A stretch of 64,000 bases of DNA from Mycobacterium botniense (lineage in GTDB: Bacteria > Actinomycetota > Actinomycetes > Mycobacteriales > Mycobacteriaceae): positions 1,364,001-1,428,000 of the forward strand of contig NZ_BLKW01000002.1 of NCBI RefSeq assembly GCF_010723305.1, written 5' to 3'. The position numbers were made by a program, and so were the translations under genes. Positions 17,701-25,488 of this stretch are shown here, piece after piece; position 1 is the first letter of the stretch, and each line of letters starts with the position of its first letter. Below the pieces are notes generated by a model, which worked only from the letters and a program-made list of their open reading frames with translations, had not been told where the DNA came from and ran no database searches.

Positions 17701-18988
17701 CCGGCGGGGCGAGCCGGCCGGTCCACGCCAGCGACGTGCTGACCATCAGTGCGGTCAGCACGACGATGCCGACCGCAACCCGCTTGTCACGTTCGGGATG
17801 GGCGAAAGCACGAAGCCACACCGGTGCCGGCGCGCTGGCCGGTAGTGGTATGCGGCCCAGCAGCTGGGCCAGTCCCAGCACCAACGGGATACGGATCACT
17901 GGCTCCAGCTTGTGGACATTACGGAGCGGCGCACCGCCGGCATCGAGAAACGACTGAACCTGCTGCGCCAGCGGTGATCCCGGATGTCCCGAGTAGCCGA
18001 CGGCCAGCAAGACCAGCCCGACCAGCAGCATCGTCACCAACCGCCCGCTCCCGGGTACGCCGCGCGCGGAGAGCATGGCCAGGCCCGCCAGCCCGGCGGC
18101 GGCGACCAGGCAGGTCCCCACAATGGCCACCGACGTGGTCACCAGCGGCGCCCCCGCGGTGGCGTTGGGCGCCACGAACGGTGTCCAACCGGCAGTGCCG
18201 CGAAGCACCTCGACCAACGACGTCCATTGTGTGGTGACGCCCGAGGATTCGATGAAGTCCAGAAACGGTGGGCTGATCCGCGCCAGCAGCAGCAACGGCA
18301 CCAGCCACCACGCCATTGCCAGCAGAAGAGCCAGCAGCCACCACCCCGTGTAGCACCACCACCGCCGATTCGGTCTGTGGCAGGCCCACCAGATCACCGC
18401 GGGCAGGCATCCCGCTAGTGTTGCGATGGCGTTGACGGCTCCCATCAGCGCCACCGCAAGCCCAGCTTGCGCGCCCAGCACTCGCACCGATCGGCCCGCC
18501 TCGCCGCGCAACGCCACGATGGTCGGCAGCAGCACCCACGGCGCCAGCATCATCGGCAGGGTTTCCGACGAGATCGATCCGAGCGTGGACAACACCCGCG
18601 GCGACAGCGCGAACGCCGCTGCGGCGATCACGCGCGACGTGGGGCTGCCGATGCCCAACGCTTCAGCGACCCGCAGCACGCCCCAGAACCCAACCGTCAG
18701 CAGCAGCGCCCACCACAGCCGCTGGGTGACCCAACCCGGTAGCCCCACGAGGTGGCCGATCAGGAAAAACGTGCCGTGCGGAAACAGATAGCCGTAGGCC
18801 TGGTTCTGCGCTTGGCCGAACGGCAGTTCGCTGTTCCACAGGTTGGTGGCGCGGGCCAGGAAGCGCAGCGGGTTGGCGGTGAGGTCGAGTTTGGTGTCCG
18901 ACGAGATCCGGCCCGGGGATTGCGCGAGGGCCAGCGCCAACGCGACAGCCGCGACCACCCACAACTGGCGGCGCGGCAGCGGTGTCAT
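14756..18988 (-). CDS. aftD: Arabinofuranosyltransferase AftD
   Basis: At 1410 residues this matches AftD (Rv0236c, about 1400 residues), the large membrane alpha-(1->3)-arabinofuranosyltransferase that builds branches in arabinogalactan and lipoarabinomannan. The N-terminal half is a GT-C membrane domain with conserved acidic residues in the first loop (GRISSDTKLDLTANPLRFLA) and many helices; the middle and C-terminal parts are carbohydrate-binding-like beta domains (DGDPGTAWVSN and DGDPTTAWTAP are typical F5/8-type turns), ending in more helices and a basic tail. It uses decaprenyl-phospho-arabinose on the periplasmic face. ATG 18988 has a plausible ribosome site (GGGAGGAACTTGCC). The type VII-like cassette lies just downstream. 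Confidence 0.95.
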   Translation of the reverse strand: MTPLPRRQLWVVAAVALALALAQSPGRISSDTKLDLTANPLRFLARATNLWNSELPFGQAQNQAYGYLFPHGTFFLIGHLVGLPGWVTQRLWWALLLTVGFWGVLRVAEALGIGSPTSRVIAAAAFALSPRVLSTLGSISSETLPMMLAPWVLLPTIVALRGEAGRSVRVLGAQAGLAVALMGAVNAIATLAGCLPAVIWWACHRPNRRWWCYTGWWLLALLLAMAWWLVPLLLLARISPPFLDFIESSGVTTQWTSLVEVLRGTAGWTPFVAPNATAGAPLVTTSVAIVGTCLVAAAGLAGLAMLSARGVPGSGRLVTMLLVGLVLLAVGYSGHPGSPLAQQVQSFLDAGGAPLRNVHKLEPVIRIPLVLGLAQLLGRIPLPASAPAPVWLRAFAHPERDKRVAVGIVVLTALMVSTSLAWTGRLAPPGTFTAIPAYWHEAAAWLAEHNTGNPVPGRVLVIPGAPFATQVWGTSHDEPLQVLGPGPWGVRDSIPLTPPQTIRALDSVQRLLAAGRPSAGLADTLARQGISYLVLRNDLDPEKSRSARPILVHRAVSGSPGLQKVAQFGAPVGPGSLPGFVTDSGLRPRYPAVEIYRVSVHGDPAAPYFVNTDQLARIDGGPEVLLRLDEHRRLLGEAPLGPVLLTADARRAGLSAPLVTVTDTPLARETDYGRVDDHSSAIRAAGDPRHTFNRVPDYPVPGADMVVGGWMGGRLTASSSSSDATALPDVAPAASPAAAIDGDPGTAWVSNALQSAVGQWLQVDFDHPVTNAVITLTPSATAVGAQIRRIQIATINGTTTLQFDEPGKPLTAALPYGETPWVRITAIGADDGSAGVQFGITDLAITQYDASGFAHPVDLRHTVLVPGPPPGSTVAQWDLGPELVGRPGCAQGLDTVRCAASMALAPEEPATFSRTLTVPRPVEVTPTVWVRARQGPKLADLIAQPGTTRARGDSDLVDVLGSAYAATDGDPTTAWTAPQRVVQHKTAPTLTLSLPGPAEVTGLRLTPSASAVPAHPSVVAVDLGDGPQVRQLNPSSDGPGRPQTLRLKPRLTDTVTVSLLDWDDVIDRTALGFDQLKPPGLAEVAVLGRDGTPVGVADAARNRSREITVDCAHGPVIAVAGRFVHTSITTTVGALLDGEPVAAQVCDRRPIMLPTGQQELLISPGEQFVVDGAQLSAPQAAALPGATDTAPVPAATGVWGPARRQVHMQAAPASRVLVVPESINPGWVGRAGDGTRLTPVAVNGWQQGWVVPAGKSGTITLTYAPNPLYRVGLAAGLLLLPLLALLAWWPARRTPDQPAALPWATGPWAAAALLAAGAVIAGAAGIAVFGAALGVRYALRGRQRLRDAITVGLSAGGLILAGAALSRHPWRSVDGYAGHSAAVQLLALVSLAAVAASATTRAEKMTAKRG

Positions 18989-19034
18989 GGCAAGTTCCTC
19001 CCGCGAGCAGGAGGTGAGGGCCGGGGTGCTCAGG

Positions 19035-19208
19035 CTAGCTACGGGTGCCGTACTCGACCCGGTTGAGCACCGAGGACGCGGGATCGCCGCCGGGCAGCGG
19101 CGGCTTCGTGTTTTGTTCCACCATCAGGGTGACCCCGAAGATCGCGGCCGCGCCCAGCAACAAACCAACCACGATGCTGGCGGCGGCGGGCGCAACGAAC
19201 CGGTTCAT
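19035..19208 (-). CDS. DUF2613 small membrane/secreted protein, Rv0236A type
   Basis: The 57-residue protein starts at ATG 19208 with AAGGAG correctly spaced upstream. It has one hydrophobic segment (APAAASIVVGLLLGAAAIFG) followed by a short polar tail ending GTRS. This is the DUF2613 family, always beside aftD in mycobacteria. It may be an AftD accessory subunit, but this is not shown. A diverged second copy follows upstream. Confidence 0.85.
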   Translation of the reverse strand: MNRFVAPAAASIVVGLLLGAAAIFGVTLMVEQNTKPPLPGGDPASSVLNRVEYGTRS

Positions 19209-19342
19209 CGATGGCTCCTTGGTTGCGGTCGTGGTTTGTCGCCAACCTAGCAGATCGGCAATCGCGCACCGCGGGAGCGAATCTGCCCGACAGCCCATCA
19301 GGCCCACAACGGGGACACCGCGCGGCGCCCGCGGTTTCGGAC

Positions 19343-19714
19343 CTAGGGCCGCAGCTGCGGCGGCAGCTTATTCAAGCACTCCTGCTTGCTGGCGCACGGC
19401 AGGCAGTGCCCGTGATAACAGCGATTTCCGTACTGCACCAGGTGCGATATCGACGGGTTAGGGTCACGCGGCGGTTGCGGCGCTCGGCCATGGTGCTGCA
19501 CGACGAATGTCCCACCGAACATCGCGACGGCGCCGAGAATCGCGCCTACGACGACGCTGCTCGCCGCGTACGGAACCAGCCGCCGTAGCGAGGGCTTCTT
19601 GGTTGTGGTCGCGTTGGTTGTGGTCGCGTTCGTCTCGGCAGCGTTTGTCACCGTTGCGGCAACGTCGGTCGTCGCCCGCCACCAACGCCCTGCGGACGTG
19701 GTGAGCCGTGCCAC
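19343..19714 (-). CDS. Second DUF2613-like protein with N-terminal extension and Cys-rich tail
   Basis: The frame encodes a second DUF2613 segment (LVPYAASSVVVGAILGAVAM) and a tail with four cysteines spaced C-x4-C-x2-C-x5-C (NRCYHGHCLPCASKQEC). DNA alignment with the first copy puts its ATG opposite CTA and its AAGGAG opposite AAGAAG, so the ancestral start is lost. Translation would have to begin upstream; GTG 19714 gives 123 residues including a Thr/Asn repeat from a tandem DNA duplication, and ATG 19783 or GTG at 19651 are alternatives. Either the copy gained a new N terminus or it is decaying. Start confidence is low. Confidence 0.5.
   Translation of the reverse strand: MARLTTSAGRWWRATTDVAATVTNAAETNATTTNATTTKKPSLRRLVPYAASSVVVGAILGAVAMFGGTFVVQHHGRAPQPPRDPNPSISHLVQYGNRCYHGHCLPCASKQECLNKLPPQLRP
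19601..19630. repeat. Tandem 15-bp duplication
   Basis: GGTTGTGGTCGCGTT occurs twice back to back (19601-19615, 19616-19630). On the minus strand it encodes repeated Asn-Ala-Thr-Thr-Thr in the extension of the second DUF2613-like gene. The matching part of the first copy is its untranslated leader, where a single unit is present. Confidence 0.8.
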
Positions 19715-19789
19715 CCGCCATGCTCGCGCTGTGCCCCGCCCCGGGTGGGGTCGTGTCAGCCGACATCGGCGTCGTGACAGCATGGGCCG

Positions 19790-20947
19790 ATGGTATTCGC
19801 GCGCATCGCGGTCGTGCTGGCGGCGGCATCTCTGCTGGTGACGGCGTGCTTCTCGCACCCGCACCCGACCCTGCCCGCAGGGCAGTCGCCGTCGCCCCCG
19901 GCTCGTCAGCCGGCAGCCCGGCCGGCGCCGCCGCTGTGTGGAGAAGCTACGGGCCTGTCAGCCCGTGACAAGTTGGCGCAGCTACTGATGGTCGGGGTGC
20001 GGGACGCCAGCGACGCCCGGGGTGTCGTCACCGGCTATCACGTGGGCGGCATTTTCATCGGGAGCTGGACTGACCTCACGATGCTCAGCGACGGCTCATT
20101 GGCCGACATCGCCGCCAAGGCTGGCCCACTGCCGCTGGCGGTAAGCGTTGATGAAGAAGGTGGCCGGGTGTCGCGGCTGTCGCCAATGATCGGCTCCGCT
20201 CCTCCACCGCGAGTGTTGGCGCAGACCCACACCCCGGACGAGGTCTACCGCCTCGCCCGCGACCGCGGCCGCAAAATCCGCGAGCTCGGGGTCACCATCG
20301 ATTTCGCTCCCGTGGTCGACGTGAGCGACGCGCCGGCTGACACCGTGATCGGTGACCGATCGTTCGGCTCGGATCCGGCAGTGGTGACCGCCTACGCCGG
20401 CGCTTATGCCCGCGGATTACGCGATGCCGGGCTGTTACCTGTGCTCAAGCATTTCCCCGGCCACGGGCACGGCTCCGGTGATTCGCACACCGGCGCGGTT
20501 ACCACCCCGCCGCTGGACGTTTTGAAAGTCAGTGATCTGGTGCCGTACCGGACGCTGGTGGCCGCGACCCCGGTTGGCGTGATGATCGGTCATGTGCAAG
20601 TGCCCGGTCTGACCGGCAATGAGCCCGCCAGCCTCAGCGCCGCCGCGGTACAGCTGCTCCGCGACGGCAGCGGCTACGGCGGCCCGCCCTTCAACGGACC
20701 GGTGTTCAGTGACGATCTGTCCAGCATGGCCGCCATCGCCGACCACTATGGGATAGCGGAAGCGGTGCTGCGCACTTTACAGGCTGGCACCGACACCGCC
20801 CTGTGGGTCACCACCGAGCAGGTGCCGGCGGTGCTGGACCGGTTGGAGAAGGCGCTGGCCGCAGGCGAGTTGACGATGCCGGCGATCGACGCCAAGCTCG
20901 CGCGCGTGGCGGCGATGAAGGGGCCAGACCCCAGGTGCGGGAGGTAG
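19790..20947 (+). CDS. lpqI: Family 3 glycoside hydrolase lipoprotein (beta-N-acetylglucosaminidase)
   Basis: The 385-residue protein has a signal peptide with lipobox LVTAC (Cys20), a Pro-rich linker and a GH3/NagZ domain. The NagZ signature KHFPGHGHGSGDSH is intact, giving the catalytic His/Asp dyad, and the nucleophile Asp lies in FSDDLSSM. It corresponds to LpqI (Rv0237), which removes N-acetylglucosamine from muropeptide fragments in cell-wall recycling, here at the outer face of the membrane. It diverges from the DUF2613 pair, and the TetR gene follows 87 bases downstream. Confidence 0.93.
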   Translation: MVFARIAVVLAAASLLVTACFSHPHPTLPAGQSPSPPARQPAARPAPPLCGEATGLSARDKLAQLLMVGVRDASDARGVVTGYHVGGIFIGSWTDLTMLSDGSLADIAAKAGPLPLAVSVDEEGGRVSRLSPMIGSAPPPRVLAQTHTPDEVYRLARDRGRKIRELGVTIDFAPVVDVSDAPADTVIGDRSFGSDPAVVTAYAGAYARGLRDAGLLPVLKHFPGHGHGSGDSHTGAVTTPPLDVLKVSDLVPYRTLVAATPVGVMIGHVQVPGLTGNEPASLSAAAVQLLRDGSGYGGPPFNGPVFSDDLSSMAAIADHYGIAEAVLRTLQAGTDTALWVTTEQVPAVLDRLEKALAAGELTMPAIDAKLARVAAMKGPDPRCGR

Positions 20948-21034
20948 CACGTGAGCGGCACGAGCGGCGTGTTTACCCTGAAGTCAGATACCGTTTAAGC
21001 GCACACAGCAAGGCGGCTGGGAGAAGGACACGGC

Positions 21035-21682
21035 ATGGCAGGTGGTACCAAACGGCTGCCCCGTGCTGTACGTGAACAGCAGATGCTTGACGCTGCCGTA
21101 GAGATGTTCTCGGCCAACGGCTACCACGAAACATCGATGGACACCATTGCCGCCAAGGCACAGATCTCCAAGCCGATGCTGTACCTCTATTACGGCTCCA
21201 AGGAGGAGTTGTTCGGTGCGTGTCTGAACCGCGAGCTGGCTCGGTTCATCGACGCGGTGCGTGCCGACATCCGACCCGACCAGAGTCCAAAAGACCTGCT
21301 GCGCAACACGATCTCCTCATTCCTGCGCTACATTGACGCCAACCGGGCGTCGTGGATCGTGATGTACACGCAGGCCACCAGTTCAACGGCGTTCGCGCAT
21401 ACCGTACGCGAAGGACGGGAGCGGATCATCGAGTTGGTTGCCGCACTGCTGCGGGAAGGCACCCGAAACCCCCACCCGGACACCGATTTCGACACGATGG
21501 CTGTGGCGTTGGTGGGTGCCGGCGAGGCAGTGGCCACCAGGCTGAGCACCGGAGAAACCGACGTCGAGGAGGCGGCTGAGCTGATGATCAACCTGTTCTG
21601 GCACGGCCTTAGGGGCACACCCGGCGAAACGGACACCACTGACGCCGATATCGGAATGACCGCCACCCGCAGGCCCGGCTGA
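21035..21682 (+). CDS. TetR-family regulator, Rv0238 type
   Basis: The 215-residue protein has a standard TetR DNA-binding domain at about residues 10-55 (QMLDAAVEMFSANGYHETSMD, AQISKPMLYLYYGSKEELF) and a helical effector domain. ATG 21035 follows GGGAGAAGGA. It sits between lpqI and a ClC channel gene 82 bases downstream, both in the same direction. Targets and ligand are unknown. The fatty-acid genes nearby carry palindromes that some TetR protein could read, but linking them to this one is a guess. Confidence 0.9.
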   Translation: MAGGTKRLPRAVREQQMLDAAVEMFSANGYHETSMDTIAAKAQISKPMLYLYYGSKEELFGACLNRELARFIDAVRADIRPDQSPKDLLRNTISSFLRYIDANRASWIVMYTQATSSTAFAHTVREGRERIIELVAALLREGTRNPHPDTDFDTMAVALVGAGEAVATRLSTGETDVEEAAELMINLFWHGLRGTPGETDTTDADIGMTATRRPG

Positions 21683-21764
21683 GAACCCCGACGTCCCGGC
21701 CGCTGGAAATCGGCCCGACTGAACCGGGGCGCGGCTGGATTGCGGATGGGCATACATTCATCCC

Positions 21765-23000
21765 GTGGCCCGCCGTAACCTCGATTTCGTCACCGCACTC
21801 CTGATTGTCGGATTGCTCGCCGGGGTCGCGGGCCTATCGACCAGTCTGGCCCTGCGATTCGTTGAACACCTCACCTACCACTACAGCTTCGGATCGCTGC
21901 TGTCCGGGGTCAGAGGCAGCAGTCGGTTTCGCCGTGCCGTGGGACCGATGGTCGGTGGCGCACTGGCGGGCTTGGGCTGGTGGATGCTGCGATCCAGGAC
22001 CGATGTCCGGCCCCTGATTCAAGCTATTGTGGACCGCGATCGGATACCGCTGCTGCCGTTCGGTATCGACGCCCTCTTACAGGTGGTCCTGGTCGGATCT
22101 GGCGCATCACTGGGCCGCGAGGGGGCCCCCCGGCAATTTGCCGCGGCTCTCGCCGATCTCGGCATTGGGTGGCTCAAACGGCTGCCGCCGCGAGACCGCG
22201 AGATCCTCCTGGCCTGCGCAGCCGGCGCAGGACTCGGTGCGGTGTATGCCGTGCCGGTGGGCGGGGCGCTCTTCAGTGCGCGGATCGTGCTGAAAACCTG
22301 GCATCCGCGTGCGGTGGGTGCGGCACTGGTCACGTCGAGCGTGGCGGTTGCGATCGGTTCCGCCGCGACGCATGACAAACCCACCCTGGCCTGGCCAACC
22401 GCGGCCTCCTCGCCACTGCTGGCCGCTCATGCCCTTGCCCTGGCGCCGCTGACTCTCGTCGTGGGGTTGGGGTTCAACCGGCTCATGGCACTGGCCAGCA
22501 ACCCGATGCGGTCGTGGGTACTGGTTCCGGCGATCGCCGCCGCCGGTTTGCTGATCGGTATCTGCTCACAATGGTGGCCCGAGCTCCCCGGCAACGGTAA
22601 AAGCATCCTGACAGTGAGTCTCACCAGCGGCATGACCCTGACAGCGGCGGCCGTGATCCTGGTTTTAAAACCGGCCCTGACGGCACTGTTTCTGCGCGCC
22701 GGCGCCGCTGGCGGGATGCTGACTCCCTCACTGGCCACCGGCGCTGCCACAGGATCGGTGTTCGTGCTGACGGTCAACACCTTGGCGGGCGCCGATATCC
22801 ACGTTCCGGCAATCTCTTTGGCAGGCGCTGCCGGAGTGCTTGCGGTCACTCAGCGCGCACCGTTGTGGGCCGCGGTGTTCGTCTGGGAACTCGCCGCCCC
22901 ACCCTTGTGGCTGTTGGCGGTTTTCTTGGCGGCAGCAGCCGGTTCGCATGGGCTAAGGGTGCTCACCGAACGTCACCGTGTTATCGCGGCGGCTGCCTGA
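21765..23000 (+). CDS. ClC-family chloride channel or H+/Cl- exchanger
   Basis: The 411-residue protein has about ten to twelve membrane helices and ClC signatures: GSGASLGREGAPRQ, the GREGP-type motif with the gating Glu, and AGGMLTPSLATGA, the GxFxPxL-type motif. It lacks cytoplasmic CBS domains, as is usual for compact bacterial ClC proteins. Pro in place 5 of the first motif is shifted by one (GREGAP), so selectivity may differ from EcClC. It starts at GTG 21765. As I recall, H37Rv has a VapBC toxin-antitoxin pair at this place, so this is a local replacement. Confidence 0.88.
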   Translation: MARRNLDFVTALLIVGLLAGVAGLSTSLALRFVEHLTYHYSFGSLLSGVRGSSRFRRAVGPMVGGALAGLGWWMLRSRTDVRPLIQAIVDRDRIPLLPFGIDALLQVVLVGSGASLGREGAPRQFAAALADLGIGWLKRLPPRDREILLACAAGAGLGAVYAVPVGGALFSARIVLKTWHPRAVGAALVTSSVAVAIGSAATHDKPTLAWPTAASSPLLAAHALALAPLTLVVGLGFNRLMALASNPMRSWVLVPAIAAAGLLIGICSQWWPELPGNGKSILTVSLTSGMTLTAAAVILVLKPALTALFLRAGAAGGMLTPSLATGAATGSVFVLTVNTLAGADIHVPAISLAGAAGVLAVTQRAPLWAAVFVWELAAPPLWLLAVFLAAAAGSHGLRVLTERHRVIAAAA

Positions 23001-23039
23001 ACCGCGGCCCTGGTGGGTTCGCCTGAGACGTCAAAGCAG

Positions 23040-23882
23040 CTACAGTGCGCGGATTGTGCCAGTCAGGTGGGGGTACCCTGCGGTGATGTGGCGCAGCGCG
23101 AGATCCCAGCCGTCTTCGACCGGATCGACGTACAGTCCCACCTTCGCGGGCAGCACCACCGGCTTGCCGAACCGTACCGAATAGGTCACGGCATCTGGAA
23201 GACGGGCTTCGATATTAGCTAAAACCGCTGCTGCACTGTACATTCCGTGCGCAATAACGGTTGGAAATCCGAATAGTCTGGCCGCGATCGGATTGGTGTG
23301 GATTGGGTTGTGATCACCGCCGATGGCCGCATAGCGCCGGATCTGTGCCGGGGTGATCTGCAGGATCGCGTTCGGTGGAGGGAGTTTGGGCTGTTTCTGC
23401 GGGGGCGGTTTAGGCTCGTCGGATAAGCTAGTCCGCTGTTGGTGCAAAAACGTCGTCACCTGGTGCCAGGCAATGTCGTTACCGATCCTGATGTCGGCCA
23501 CCAGGTCCGCCAGCAAGCCCCTGCGGTGTTCGCGAAGGTTTTCGGCGTGCACCGCGATTCCGACGGTGTCAGTCACCGTGATCGGCCGGTACTGCGTGAT
23601 GTGGTTTTCGGTATGTATCGCTCCAATTGCGGCGAAGGGGAAATCAAATCCGGTGACCAAGGACATCATCGGCGGAAAGGTCAGCGTGAATGGATATGTC
23701 AGCGGCACAGCGTTGCGGTAACGCAGCCCGGTGAGCGCGGCGTAGTCGGCGACGTTCGCGCGGTCGATTGGCACGTCGTCGACGGTCACGGTCCGGCTGG
23801 GCAACTGGTCGCCACGCGGCACCAGCGGCAACGCGCCGGCCGCCGCGCGGAGCATGTTCATCAGGCCATGTGATTGAGTCAT
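23040..23882 (-). CDS. htdX: MaoC-like (R)-3-hydroxyacyl dehydratase
   Basis: The 280-residue protein is a double hot-dog enzyme; the second half holds the hydratase-2 motif YAAIGGDHNPIHTNPIAARL with the catalytic Asp/His pair and the downstream FPTVIAHGMYS. It matches HtdX (Rv0241c), which interconverts (R)-3-hydroxyacyl and trans-2-enoyl thioesters. It lies 94 bases after fabG4 in the same direction. With fabG4, fadA2 and fadE5 nearby, the locus holds every activity needed for one turn of a beta-oxidation or chain-extension cycle through (R)-hydroxyacyl intermediates; that assembled pathway is inferred. Confidence 0.92.
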   Translation of the reverse strand: MTQSHGLMNMLRAAAGALPLVPRGDQLPSRTVTVDDVPIDRANVADYAALTGLRYRNAVPLTYPFTLTFPPMMSLVTGFDFPFAAIGAIHTENHITQYRPITVTDTVGIAVHAENLREHRRGLLADLVADIRIGNDIAWHQVTTFLHQQRTSLSDEPKPPPQKQPKLPPPNAILQITPAQIRRYAAIGGDHNPIHTNPIAARLFGFPTVIAHGMYSAAAVLANIEARLPDAVTYSVRFGKPVVLPAKVGLYVDPVEDGWDLALRHITAGYPHLTGTIRAL

Positions 23883-23976
23883 GTCACCCCGTTACGATTT
23901 GTTGTCCGGCACAGGCGCTGGGTTGTGTTCGCCGGCCCGGCTTCTCGCTAGGGCCGCTGCGGGCCGTGCATTGTGC

Positions 23977-25341
23977 TCAAGCACCCATCATGGCTTGGCC
24001 GCACACACGAATCACGTTGCCGGTCACAGCATTGGAAGCGGGGTTGGCAAAGTAGGCGATTGTTTCGGCGACATCGACAGGTAGGCCGCCCTGCAATAAC
24101 GAGTTCAGCCGGCGCCCGACCTCGCGGGTGACCAGCGGAATCGCTGCGGTCATCTGGGTTTCGATGAATCCGGGGGCGACGGCGTTGATCGTGATGCCCT
24201 TGTCGGCGAGCGCGGGAGCCAGTGCCTGGGTCAGACCAATCATGCCGGCCTTGGTGGTGGCGTAGTTGGTTTGCCCGCGATTGCCCGCAATGCCGGCCAT
24301 CGATGACAGCCCGATCACTCGCCCGCCTTCGCCGATACTGCCGTTGCCAACGAGTCCCTCGGTGAGACGCAGGGGAGCGAGTAAATTGACCGCGATGACC
24401 GCATCCCAGCGGGCGTCGTCCATGTTGACCAACAACTTGTCACGGGTGATGCCGGCGTTGTTGACCAAGATGTCCGCCCGCCCGCCGTAATGCCCGCTCA
24501 GGTGGTCGGTGATGCGATCGACCGCATCGTCTGCGGTGACGTCGAGTGTCAGGGCGGTGCCGCCCACCCGGGACACCACCTCGGCCAGGGCCTCGGCAGC
24601 AGCGTCGACGTCGATCCCGATGACGCGGGCACCGTCGCGAGCAAACACCTCAGCGATGGTCGCACCGATACCGCGGGCGGCTCCGGTGACAATGGCAACC
24701 TTGCCGTCCAAGGGGCGGTCCCAGTCGGCCGGGGGCGTGGAGTCGGCCGCCCCGACATAGAACACCTGGCCATCCACATACGCCGATTTCGCCGACAAGA
24801 TGAACCGCATCGTCGATTCCAGGCCGGTGGCCGCCGGTTTGGCCTCCGGGGACAAGTACACCAGCTGGACGGTTGCGCCGCGACGCAGTTCTTTACCCAG
24901 CGAGCGGGTGAAGCCCTCCAGCGCACGCTGGGCGATCCTTTCGTGGGCGCCGGTGATCGCCTCGGGTGTGGTGCCGACGACAACCACACGTGCGCAGCGG
25001 CCCAGATTGCGCAACAGCGGGCTGAAGAACCCGTGGAGCGCTTTCAACCCCGCCGGGGCGGTGATACCGGTGGCGTCGAAAACCAGCCCGCCGAACGAAT
25101 CGGCCCAGCGGCCACCGAGGTTGCGGCTGACAACCTCGTAGTCATTAGCCAGCGCGGCCCGCAGCGGCTCGACCACCCGCCCTTCTCCGCCGATCAACAG
25201 CGATCCTTCCAGCGGAGGGTCGCCGACCCGATAGCGGCGCAATGTCTCGGGCTGCGGAATACCCAGTTGCTTGGCCACAAACGATCCAGGACCTGATTTG
25301 ACAACCTGGGAGAACAGATCCGATGAAAGCTTGGGTGCCAC
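23977..25341 (-). CDS. fabG4: High-molecular-weight 3-oxoacyl-ACP/CoA reductase
   Basis: The 454-residue protein has the two-domain build of FabG4 (Rv0242c): an N-terminal flavodoxin-like degenerate domain (1 to about 205) and a C-terminal SDR reductase with [16 protein letters not shown] and the catalytic YATTKAG. FabG4 is NADH-dependent and reduces 3-oxoacyl thioesters. It starts at GTG 25341 ([10 protein letters not shown]), diverging from fadA2. A 16-bp palindrome at 25400-25415 lies between the two and probably controls both. htdX follows. Confidence 0.94.
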   Translation of the reverse strand: MAPKLSSDLFSQVVKSGPGSFVAKQLGIPQPETLRRYRVGDPPLEGSLLIGGEGRVVEPLRAALANDYEVVSRNLGGRWADSFGGLVFDATGITAPAGLKALHGFFSPLLRNLGRCARVVVVGTTPEAITGAHERIAQRALEGFTRSLGKELRRGATVQLVYLSPEAKPAATGLESTMRFILSAKSAYVDGQVFYVGAADSTPPADWDRPLDGKVAIVTGAARGIGATIAEVFARDGARVIGIDVDAAAEALAEVVSRVGGTALTLDVTADDAVDRITDHLSGHYGGRADILVNNAGITRDKLLVNMDDARWDAVIAVNLLAPLRLTEGLVGNGSIGEGGRVIGLSSMAGIAGNRGQTNYATTKAGMIGLTQALAPALADKGITINAVAPGFIETQMTAAIPLVTREVGRRLNSLLQGGLPVDVAETIAYFANPASNAVTGNVIRVCGQAMMGA

Positions 25342-25399
25342 TGACCTGCCTTCCGTGTCGGGAATGCCTGATAGTGATAACCGTATCGATCACCCTGAA

Positions 25400-25415
25400 C
25401 TTACTCCAGAGTAAG
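25400..25415. promoter_or_regulatory. Palindrome in the fabG4/fadA2 divergent region
   Basis: CTTACTC-CA-GAGTAAG has 7-bp arms around 2 bases. A related 16-bp palindrome with the TTAC...GTAA frame lies before fadE5 (28991-29006), so the two may be sites for one regulator. It is not the KstR consensus. Confidence 0.55.
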
Positions 25416-25488
25416 AATGGTGAGTACTATGGACCCCGGGACGAATCCCCACAGCGGTAACTGCCAGACAGATAATCGGGAGACACAC

